A DNA stretch of 49,745 nucleotides from Amphimedon queenslandica (lineage: Eukaryota; Porifera; Demospongiae; Haplosclerida; Niphatidae). This document shows, piece by piece, positions 35,148 to 45,900 of the stretch (position 1 is its first letter; each line of letters opens with the position of its first letter). The stretch spans positions 695,322 to 745,066 of the forward strand of contig NW_003546243.1 of the NCBI RefSeq assembly GCF_000090795.2. Direction: 5' to 3'. Position numbers and translations under genes: made by a program. The notes beneath the pieces are model-generated. The model saw only the letters and a list, made by a program, of their open reading frames with translations, was not told where the DNA came from and ran no database searches.

Positions 35148-35260
35148 TTAACAACAACAAAAAAAGATTAAAAGACAGGCAGCAACACAAACAATGATTA
35201 GTCCAATAGTTCCAAAAACTGATCCAAGGACAATAGCAATGATACGATCACGGTCAGTAA
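35148..35260 (-). other. SRCR A alternative terminal exon 7c
   Basis: Preceded by a good acceptor (cattag). Encodes F-T-D-R-D-R, a helix starting AIVLGSVFGTIGLI (GxxxG-type packing), and a tail ending FFCCC before the stop. The terminal cysteines could be lipid-modified. Phase matches the stalk exon. Confidence 0.7.
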
Positions 35261-37491
35261 CTAATGAAAGAAAATTGATATCATTACTAACATTCTAAAA
35301 CTATAGTAATGTAACACTATACCCAGATCTAGTACTATGAGTGTATAAACACTTGTATAATTGCAATACAGAAATTACAAGAGTTAATCAAAAGTTGTTT
35401 AAATTTGCTGTAGTTTTTGGAAAGACATTTTCTGCTATGTTAGGACTTACGGTAAAATATTTTATAACAGACTAAAAATTTTAATTATCACACAAAGAGA
35501 TTATATAAATGATTAATCAAGACAAAATTTTCTGATGACAGTAACAGTAAGAACACAAGCAAGAATCAATCCAATAGTTCCAAAAACTGATCCAAGGACA
35601 ATAGCAGTGACACGATCACGTGCAGTAACTATTAGAAAAAATTGATATCATTACTAGCATTCCATACTATAGTGCTTATATAGATCTGTAGTAGATCTAC
35701 TATGATTAATATAATGAGTGGATGCTTTGATTAATGCAGGGATTGCTACAATACTTTTACCAGTGATTAGAAAGATAAAACATGGAAAATTATAAGTAAT
35801 AATTCATTCAGTTTCATAATACAACTAAGTGTGTAGTGTTATTCATTTTTCATCCGATGCCGCAAGAAAAGGAGTAATAAAAAAATAATAACAATAAATG
35901 CAATTGCTCCAAAAATTGGTCCAATAATAGTACCAATGATCTTGTCAAGATGCGTGACTATAGAAAATGCAAGAAATATTGATAAGAATAACAAGATGAA
36001 ACTCTGTGCTAAGAATTCAGCTCCATGAAATTATAATTTAGACCTCAGGGCAATAGAGCTTGCATGCAAAAAGAAGCAAAAGCCACTGGTAAAGTGTTAT
36101 GAAACCATTTAATTTACAGTCATAGTACTTATCGTGGGAGCAGTAGTTAATGTTTTAGAGAAACTTACAGTCGCATTCATCTCTTGTGCCAGCATCTTCT
36201 TTCTCCTTTTCATCAAAATCTAATCAAAATAAAAAACAGTATTTCATCTTGTTTTGAATGGAGAAAACATGCAATAGAATTAATCAATTATTTACCACAT
36301 TCTATTGTAACATCATCATCATGAGAACAAATTATATCGATCCTTTTTCTTCTCTTTGCACCATCATCATTACAATAACAAGAATCAATGCAGTCAGTGC
36401 TGCTTGAACAACATGTATACTGAGTGGTTCTTCCATGAACACCCTCCCTAAGAAAGAGAGAGGGAAAGAGAGTAAAAAAGAAAGCATACAAAGAAAAGAA
36501 TGTGGCAAAATCAATTACCAACATGTTATAATACGTCTCATAAACACTGTTACACTTTAAACTAACATGTCTGAGATGTGGTTATATTTAAGTGCGTATG
36601 TATATCCCAGTTGTCTGCAAGCAGTGTTAGCCTCTCCCTCTCCAAACCCATTGTCACATAAAGTGTCCCAGTCACCTGACAGGTATATCTCCAGTCGTCC
36701 CATTGATGGGTATCTACTGGGTATTATACGTAGGTGCTCTTGATGGGGATCGGTCCATACTGGTGTTGAGCCTAAAATTAAATGAGTTCATTTTGTAGCT
36801 GTTGCTTTAAACTATATTGATGCATGCATGAATGAATGAATGAATGAATGAGTGTGGTACTCACTGCATGCGACTGATACATCGTTGCGATCATCACAGC
36901 TAAAGGTCTCTTCGTATGAGCATTGGAATATATGCAGATTGTTATTAGCACAGGATACATTAGCAAGTAATGTAGGATGATCATCTATACCATATCTAGA
37001 GAGGAAAGTGCATATGACATAACTTCCTTTTGTCGAGGTTTAAAGATTAAAGTTCAATAATAATTGTTGTATGGCTTGGATTGGAACGAAAAAGATACAA
37101 TAATTACCAGATTAGTCTTTAATGCACACTGTCTGATTGTATCAGAATCATAAATTAATATCTACTTGACTTAATGCTTACGAATCAACTGCTGCGAATG
37201 AGTGGTTATCAGCTGAATCATAGCCCAACTGGTGACAGATCACGTTAGCTTCATAGCTACCAAACCCAGTATTGCATATGTTGCTCCACTGTCCCTTGTA
37301 GTATACCTGGACACGACCAGAGGTATATGAACCTGTTGCTAACCCGTTAACTGCTAGACGAACCTCACCATTAGACTGGCCTAGCACTAAAAGACAATAA
37401 AACTGGTGTTTATTATTAGAATGCTCTTACCTGTAACTGCTGAAAGAGAGAGGAGGAGAGAGAAAAGAGGGAGAGCTTTTAATCTACTCAT
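35148..37491 (-). CDS. SRCR receptor A with alternative membrane-tail exons
   Basis: A type I membrane protein with two scavenger receptor cysteine-rich (SRCR) domains. Constant exons on minus: 37431-37491 (signal peptide), 37182-37386, 36865-36995, 36567-36771, 36296-36447, 36169-36219. SRCR1 begins GEVRLAVNG and has GRVQVYYKGQWSNIC, then VICHQLGYDS and FQCSYEE. SRCR2 begins near HLRIIPSRY and has GRLEIYLSGDWDTLC, then TACRQLGYTYA; it ends VTIECDFDE and carries a basic RRKR insert. The acidic stalk exon ends in phase 1 (GAC T). Three downstream exons fit this phase and each encode a membrane helix, short tail and stop: 35839-35957, 35513-35628 and 35148-35260. The products would be 307, 306 or 305 residues. 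SRCR proteins bind ligands or microbes in many animals; the ligand here is unknown. Confidence 0.85.
35513..35628 (-). other. SRCR A alternative terminal exon 7b
   Basis: Encodes F-T-A-R-D-R-V, a helix with AIVLGSVFGTIGLIL nearly identical to exon 7c, then the tail VIRKFCLD and stop. Same phase and a similar acceptor. 7b and 7c are duplicates that differ mainly in the cytoplasmic end. Confidence 0.7.
35839..35957 (-). other. SRCR A alternative terminal exon 7a
   Basis: The terminal exon nearest to the stalk. Encodes F-T-H-L-D-K, a long hydrophobic helix IIGTIIGPIFGAIAF and a basic tail RHRMKNE before the stop. More diverged from 7b/7c, but the same size, phase and layout. Confidence 0.75.
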
Positions 37492-37676
37492 TTTTGATGT
37501 AGACTACACCGGCTACAAGCAGCTTGTACTGTTACGGGCACAGAGAAATAAATTGCCTAGCCCCCACCCAATGCCAAGCCACACCTTATATCACAGACTA
37601 AAAATTATTATTACAATCACAGGCTAAAAATTATTATTATTATTATAATAACACAAAGAGCTGGTATAAAAAATGA

Positions 37677-39614
37677 TTAACTAAGACAAAATGTTTTGAC
37701 GACAAAAATACCAATACCAACAGCAATAATTAGTCCAATAATTCCAGCAATTGTTCCGGCAACAATAGCAACGACACGATCACGTGCAGTAACTAATAAA
37801 AGAAAATTGATATCATTACTAACAACGTTTCAATACTAGAGTACATATACTATAATTAAATATAATGAGTGGTCATGCAAAAATTAATAGTTATTGGTAT
37901 AATAATAATAAAACATAAAAAATAACAACAGTTTTGTTTGTACATAAAGAATTTTATGTGTCAGATTTATTAATTTTTCATTTGATGCCGCCAAGAAAAG
38001 AAATGCCAAGTAAATAATAAAAATAAATGCAATTGCTCAAAAATTAGTCCAACAAACAACAATAGTATGAATGATCTGGTCAAGATGCATGACTATAGAA
38101 AATGCAAGAAATATTGATAAGAATAACAAGATGAAACTGTGCTAAGAATTCAGCTCAATAAAATATAGTTTAGACCTCAGAGCAAGAGCTCACATGCAAG
38201 AAGAAGCAAAAGCCACTGGTAAAGTGCTATGAAACGCTTTAATTTACAATCAGAGTACTTATCGTGAGAGCAATAGTTAATGTTTTAGAGAAACTTACAG
38301 TCGCATTCATCTCTTGTGCCAGCATCTTCTTTCTCCTTTTCATCAAAATCTAATCAAAATAAAAAAAACAGTATTTTACCTGGCATTAAATGGAGAAAAT
38401 ATGCAATAGAATTAATCAATTATTTACCACATTCTATTGTAACATCATCATCATGAGTACAAATTAAATCGATCCTTTTTCTTCTCTTTGTAGTGTCGAC
38501 TGTGTCGTCGTCGTCTTGACAATAGCAAGACTCAATGCAATCAGTGCTGCTTGAACAACACGTGTACTGAGTGGTTCTTCCACCAGTACCTTCCCTAAAA
38601 AAGAGAGAGGAAAAGAGAGTAAAAAAGAAAGTATACAAAAAAAGAACATGGCAAAATCAATTACGTATTATACGTCTCATAAACACTGTTACACTTTAAA
38701 CTAACATGTCTGAGATGTGGTTATAATCAAGTGCATATGTATATCCCAGTTGTCTGCAAGCAGTGTTAGCCTCTCCCTCTCCGAACCCATTGTCACATAA
38801 AGTGTCCCAGTCACCTGACAGGTATATCTCCAGTCGTCCCATTGAAGGGTATCTACTGGGTATTATACGTAGGTGCTCTTGATGAGGATCGGTCCATACT
38901 GGTGTTGAGCCTAAAATTAAATGAGTTTATTTTGTAGCTGCTGCTTGAAGCCATATTGATGCAGCATGAATGAATGAATGAATGAATGAATGAATGAGTG
39001 TGGTACTCACTGCATGCGACTGATACGTCGTTGAGATCATCACAGTTAAAGGTCTCTTCATATGAGCATTGGAATATATGCAGATTGTTATTAGCACAGG
39101 ATACATTAGCAAGTAATGTAGGATGATCATCTATACCATATCTAGAGAGGAAAGTGCAAATGACATACCTTCCCTTTGTTGAGGATTCAAGATCAAATTA
39201 AATTCAATTAATGGATTGGAACAAAAAGATACAATAATTATCAGATTAGCTTTTAATGGACATAGTCTGATTTATCAGAATCATAAACTCGATTCAATGC
39301 TTACGAATCAACTGATGCAAATGAGTGGTTATCAGCTGAATCATAGCCCAACTGGTGACAGATCACGTTAGCTTCATAGCTACCAAACCCAGTATTGCAT
39401 ATGTTGCTCCACTGTCCCTTGTAGTATACCTGGACACGACCAGAGGTATATGAACCTGTTGCTAACCCGTTAACTGCTAGACGAACCTCACCATTAGACT
39501 GGCCTAGCACTAAAAGACAATAAAACTGGTGTTTATTATTAGAATGCTCTTACCTGTAACTGCTGAAAGAGAGAGGAGGAGAGAGAAAAGAGAGAGAGCT
39601 TTTAATCGACTCAT
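37677..39614 (-). CDS. SRCR receptor B, tandem duplicate of A
   Basis: A near-copy of SRCR A. Exons on minus: 39554-39614, 39305-39509, 39011-39141, 38706-38910, 38428-38594, 38299-38349, then 37677-37792 (311 residues). Exons 1-4 and 6 have exactly the same lengths as in A; exon 5 is 15 nt longer (an acidic DDDDTVD..T insert before KRRKR). Both SRCR domains and all visible cysteines are kept. The terminal exon encodes F-T-A-R-D-R-V, a helix with AIVAGTIAGIIGLIIA and the tail KTFCLS. The copy of exon 7a between stalk and tail (about 37972-38088) is broken, so the working product should skip it. High intron identity shows a recent duplication. Confidence 0.85.
37970..38088 (-). pseudogene. Decayed terminal exon 7a of SRCR B
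   Basis: Homologous to exon 7a of gene A with the same acceptor (ctatag). Small indels shift the frame in the middle of the helix and give an early TGA after about 18 codons (FMHLDQIIHT..NF). If still spliced in, it would give a product with a truncated hydrophobic end that could be soluble or unstable. Confidence 0.7.
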
Positions 39615-39912
39615 TTTGGTGTAGACTGGCTGCAAGCAGTTTCTACAACTGTAAAAGGGCACAAAAATGAAAATAATTTGCAAGCTTGCTTCCTAGCCCC
39701 ACCCAACATTAAGCCACACCTTCTACCACACCCAATAGATTAACATCACGTGATGTGTTTAAAAAATCATGTGATACTGAACCCCACCCATCCAGTTATT
39801 ATTTTTTCAGGTGGTGAACAGTAGAAGGAGGCACGTTCCCTTCTGAAGCACAAGTCTTTGGGTGTATTTGTATATTTTTTAGCTCACAAGTGCCTTACTC
39901 TATGAGAGGGCC
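39615..39912. promoter_or_regulatory. Divergent promoter interval, SRCR B / TRANK1-like
   Basis: 298 bp between the start codons of SRCR B (-) and the TRANK1-like gene (+). It contains short repeats of 'aagccacaccttctaccacaccc' type and 'atcacgtgatgtg', an E-box-like palindrome (tcacgtga near 39747). No coding region seen. Confidence 0.4.
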
Positions 39913-42900
39913 ATGTCTGGAGCCAACAGTACCAATGGAAGTGGAAAGAAAGGTAGTAATATACTGAGTTATGCATGATACAACTTCTTACTTATTTCCA
40001 TCAAAGAGTTGGCTTTCATTGTTGGTGGGTTCTTTCCTGGTAGAGAAGGCCGTGAGAGGATGGTTGCTCCGTACGCCATCGATAAGGAGCTGATCGGTGA
40101 TCCTGTCTTCTCAGAGTTTGCTAGAGCTGCCTGCCCTTTTATGATGCCTGGGATCTACCCACAAGACCCTGACGTAAATAAATAAATAAATAAATTAATA
40201 ATGGGTTTTAAGAGTATTATGAAGGGTTTTCTGTAATTAGCCCCACCCTGTTATTGTGTATGCCACGCTCTCTTTAAGATAGTAAATAAACATGTGATGA
40301 CATACAAGTGTGTTAATGAGTGTGTTATTTTAATATTTTAATTATCGTTTTATCTCTCTCCAGCTTGCTGTCAGTACTGGGTATAGAATGAAAGAGACGG
40401 GCCACCAGGCTTTTAAAGAAGGCGATTACAAGTTGGCCGCCACTAAATACAACTATAGTGTCCAGCTGTTTCAGTTTGTGTTGAAGATATTTCCGTATGT
40501 TGCACACGAGGTTCTGTTACTTCATAACAGTCTTTCTGCTTGCTATTATAAAATGAAAGACTATGAGAAAGCCCTGGCCTCTGCTAACACTTGTATAGAA
40601 TTGGATAATAAAGAGATCAAGGTACAGTACATCTGTATAATGGTGTTATTGTTAGTATTATTTTTATCGTAATAGTCTTAGTGTTATTGCTATTACATAC
40701 ATGTATATGATAGTTATTAGTTGGCCAAATTATTGAGCTACTTTAAAAATTTGTAAAAAATCTAAATTGAATCGGAATCAGCTCAAACTTTATATATAGC
40801 ATAAGAACATGTATATGTATCAGAAAAAATTATAAAAATGAAGAATTCTCTCCTTTTCATTTTTGGCAAAATTTTGCTGATGACCCTGTACTATAGTACA
40901 GGGACTTTGACCTGATTTTGGAGCAACTTTAAAAATTCATAAAAAATCCAAATTTGATCGGAATCAGCTCAAACTTTATATATAGCATAAGAACATGTAT
41001 TTGTATCAGAAAAAAATTATAAAATGAAGAATTTTCTCCTTTTCATTTTTGGCAAAATTTGGCCGATGACCCTGTACTATAGTACAGGGACTTTGGCCTG
41101 ATTTTAGAGCAACTTTAAAAATTCATAAAAAAATCCACATTTGATTGGAATCAGCTCAAACTTTAAAAACAACATAAGAACATGTATATGCATCAGAAAA
41201 AAATTATAAAAATGAAGACTACTCTCCTTTTCATTTTTGATGAAATACCATGTACATGTACATGTACATACAGAGTGCATAGTTCCCTCAATTTATGCAT
41301 CTCTTCTATCTCTTCTCTCCTTTGCCTCTTGCAGGGTTTTTACAGACGTGCCGAGGCCTCTCTAGGTCTTGCTGACGTTGGTTCTTCTGAAGGTAAAGAC
41401 GTCACTAAGCTTTACGAGGAGGCCTTGGGGGATTTCTGTAAATGTTACTACACGATGACAATGGAGAGTGATAAAGGAGCTAGAGTCCAGCAGTTCTGTG
41501 ATGCAATGATAATAGCAATTAATTTGAGTAAGGATTGGTACAAAATTTAAATTTTTATGCTTAAAAAACTAGAAATACATATGCGAATATTCATTTTATT
41601 GTCATTTTTGCATTTATTTGTTCCTCCTTTCCTTTTATTTTTCAGATTTAACTGAAAACCTTCCTGATTTCCACGAGTTTGACAAAGACTCGTTCTGTGG
41701 CCCTCTCATTCTCTACCTACTCAACAACTACTCGAAAGAGAAGATTGAGAAAGCGCTTCAATTCCTCTTCTTCCCCTCTCCGAGTATAGAAAAGAGTGGC
41801 CTAGCGTTTAAGTATCCTTGCGATGTCTCCTCTCTCTCTGTGTGTCTCGTGTATACTCGTGGTGTATTAACTGAGCCAATATTGGACATGCTAGTACAGT
41901 GTAACCTCCAAGTCAAGCAGACTGACGTTGTGCAGTTAGTCTCGGCTCTACAAGAATCAGAGCTGTCCTTGTTCCAACGTCTTGTCTCAATATGTGAAGC
42001 TCAGTCCACCACAAGCTGTGAGTCGGCATTCTCTCATTTACTCGATCGGTCCCTCCTCTCAAAGAACCGAACCTTTGCTACTTACTTGATCTCAAAGGGA
42101 GTGACTCCGACACGTCTCTCGTCTGCACTTGCCTTTGAAATGCTAATGGAGTTCAACTCATCCCAAAACGAGGACATTATAAAGATTGCCAATGCTTGTA
42201 GTCCAGACGTTCGGGCGGAGTTTGCCGCCAAGAGTCTCGCCATGTCAAACCTACAGCTGTTTCATGAGATACTCGATACCGGCCCCTTGCATTCTTGCTA
42301 CATTGACATCAGTACCTTTATATGCTCTCCTCTAATGAACGAGGAAATGAAGTACCTCAATAGGTTTCTTGATACAGGGGCATGTCCGAACGGGATGGTC
42401 GGGAGTACCTCGCCTATGGTTGCCATATTCCAGGGTAACACATTGAATCGGGAGACTCCAGTTCCACTGAGTCGTGAGACCCAGGTCCTGCTAGTGGTGA
42501 TCCTAATTGAGAGAGGTGCTTCTGTTATTAACCTCACTGGGGCCTTCCCTGACCCCATGAGCCCTGTACATGTGGCTACCAAACTGGTTTTAGAAACAAG
42601 TAAAGCTTGATAATTGATTGCTTCCTTCTTTACCCTCCCTCCCTCTCTCTCTCCCCCCCTCTCTCTCTCCCCCTCTCTCTCTCCCCCCTCTCTCTCTCTT
42701 TTAAAGAGATCATGAAGCTCCTCCATTTAGTCTGTGAGAGGTTTGACTTCCCTTCTAATGGTAGGATAGTGGACAAGCACAACAGGACTCCACTCCACAT
42801 TGTAATGATCACTGAACCAACTCTACTCAGTCTTGAGGTATGAGCATGAAAATATGCCTGTACTTAGTACTTTAGTGAATGTAGCAAGCAATCTAAATTA

Positions 42901-45900
42901 AAATTTATAACATCATTAATATCAATTAACCTCAGAATATATGCACATTACTGCTTATAATTTAATTTATTTTTGCAGTAATTTATTTATTATTTATTTG
43001 TGCAGATTTTGGAAGTCCTTGTGAAGTATAACATTGACAAGAGCATCAAGGACGATCAGGGGAAGAGGGCGGAGGATTACACGAGACCACAGCTGGATGA
43101 GAAGAGAAGAGCACTCGTCTCTGTAAGACCACCGGCTAAAGTAAAGGAGCTCAAAGATAAAGAAGGAGGAGGAGCAGTGACTGGAGACAAAGGAGGTGAG
43201 ATAGCATGCATTATAATTAATTAAGGGCATTTTTTAAATTTTTATTGTTGTTGTTGTTGTTCACAGGTTTACCTTGGAGGTATAAAGAGTATAATTTTGA
43301 CGACGAGGACATCTCATCCGACGAGGAGACAGGCAGTGGTCGGAGAGGAGGGAGGAAGAAGTGGGAAATGAGGTACCTCAAAATGGCCAAGTCGGGCAGG
43401 CCACCGTGGAGCTGTGACATGAGTTTATTTCCACCATCAACCTCTTATGAGGTACCTATACATGTACCTATACCATAAAATGTGTATCACTTTTTATAAA
43501 TGTACATGTACATGTACACGTACATGTACATGTAGCTATTATTACGTTGATATTTGCCTCTTTTTTCTTACACTAGAAAGCTCTTGCCATAGCAAGGGAA
43601 CAGAAGGAGCGTGGTAACAGTCTCTTTGGAGACAAGAAATATTCCGAGGCTCTGCAAATGTACGGGAAGAGTCACATGACGTACGACTGGATATGTGTCA
43701 ATCATCCTCGTAAACTATCGGCAGTCAAAGACGACATAAAAGTCCTCGTCTGTAACATGGCACTAGGATACCACAGGAGCTCCGTTCCTGAAGCTTCCGT
43801 TGAGTGCTGTAACGATGCAATAGATATCGACCCCACCTACTACAAGGTATGAACCACACCCCTTAATTAACATCTATATAGTGGTAATATTTTTTTGTAA
43901 TTAAAAAATTTTTTTTCTCACTTGAATTGATTAATCACGCCCACCATGGCCTAATTAACCACGCCCATCATTATACTTTTTTAGGCATATTATAGACGGG
44001 CTGAAGCTTACAAGTATATAGCGAAAGAGAGGACACATCAAACGAGACGGGATTACAATTTTGAGTGTTACTGTCTAGCGGTAAAGGACTATGCTCGGGC
44101 GTACAAGTACTCTACTGCCACAAATGAGACCAGTAAAAGGGCAGACATGTTTTATGAGTGTATGGTAATAGCACTGGACGTAGGTAAGTGGAGGGGGAGG
44201 GAGAAAGGATGTACTTGTACAGCGTAGCCCTTGGTTTCTTGCAGGATTTTGGCATTCTTGTCAGTGGATTGTCAAGTTGCTTAAAAATTGGGCCAAAGTC
44301 CCTGTACTATAGTACAGGGTGTTTGGCCAAATTTCACCAAAAATGAAAAGGAGAGAAATTCTCCACTTTTATAATTTTATCTGATGCATATACATGTTCT
44401 TATGTTGTATAGAAAGTTTGAGCCCATCCTGATCAAATTTGGATTTTTTATGTATTTTTCATTATGTTACAGATCACACTAAGTTCCTTCCGTCCATTCA
44501 TGACTGCGATAAGTCTCAGCTCCTCACTAAAGTGGTTGAGCTCCTCGTCAAGAACAGAGAGAAACAAAGCAAAGAACTCTCCCTCTACCTGGACTATCTT
44601 CTCTTAAAAACCTCTCATATACCTAATGCCGGCCTAGCTCAGTCTTATCCCTGCTCCTGCTCCTCAGTTCCTTTAGTTCATGTCCTGCCTAATGTACAGA
44701 TTGACTTGTATAGGGCGCTACTAATGAAAGGTTGTACAGTGACTCAGGATGATATTGTGGCTCTGATACGTGTACTTAAGAAGAGCCAGGGACAGCTTTT
44801 AAAGGTACATATACACTGTAGTGTTTATTTTTTAAAACATGATTTATAGAATTGTTTTTGTAGATTACATGTACAGTAGATTTAGTATACATGTACATGT
44901 GTATGTTTTTTGTACATGTACATTTTATGTTAGCTGTGCTTTATGTCTCATTTTTCTCTCTCAAGCTTCTACTGGACTCCTTCATGAAAGACAGAGATGA
45001 CATACAATCCTCGCTCACTTCAATTTGTGTTCAGATACTCAGTACGAAAAAGATCCCGTTCATCTCGACCCTCGTTAAAAATGGGGCCACACCCCCTTCG
45101 GAGAGCATTCTGGAACATTCCGACTTTTTCAAACTTGACTCTGTCCTCTCCAAATACGTGTCAAACGCCTGCAAGCCGGAGAGTCGCACTAAGTTATTTT
45201 GTAGTGTCCTTCAGTCTGGGGGTACTAAAGAGAGCATTGATGTATTGCTACAATCTGGTCCTGTCCTCATCCAAGAAATAGACCTCTCGGCCATTATCAC
45301 TTCAAGCCTGCTCCTCCATCATACAGAAATACTCAAGGAGCTTTACTCAATCACTCCTCCCTCTGACCTCCCTGTCACCTCTTCTGCTTCTAAAGCTCTC
45401 AGTGTCCTCTTGGGGTCTAAGCTCCCATCTCAGCTACAGCAGGCACAGCTTGCTGACTCCCTCATCAGGCTTGGTGCTAATATCAGCGGCCTGCCTCAGG
45501 CTTACAGCGAGCCTCTCAGTCCTGTTCATGCTGCCACTAAACTCGCTTTAGAAACAGGTCAGTCTAGTAGTACATGTACTTGTATTTGGTTTATGTACAT
45601 GTACTTGTGTATGTGCTAATTAATATATTATTTTTTGGGTTTTTTTTGTGGTTTTTGTTTACATTTTTCTCTCCTCTAGGACATGTTGATTTAGTTCATA
45701 CTGTGTGTACAAGGTATGCATTTGATGGTCAAGTTAAACTGATTGATAGGAACACACAGACTCCTCTCCATTATGTAATGAGATCCAAACACAATGAGAA
45801 ATCCATCAAAGTAAATTAATAAGCTATTGATATGCTATTAAACTATTAGTCATTTGCAATATACAGAAATGTTTCATGATACCGTAATTTGCCTTTTTTT

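Noticed and set aside
40007..40173. Alternative start of TRANK1-like exon 2 at 40009
   Set aside because: It puts the following codons out of frame with the conserved GGFFPG..EG stretch; the 40007 start keeps the phase.
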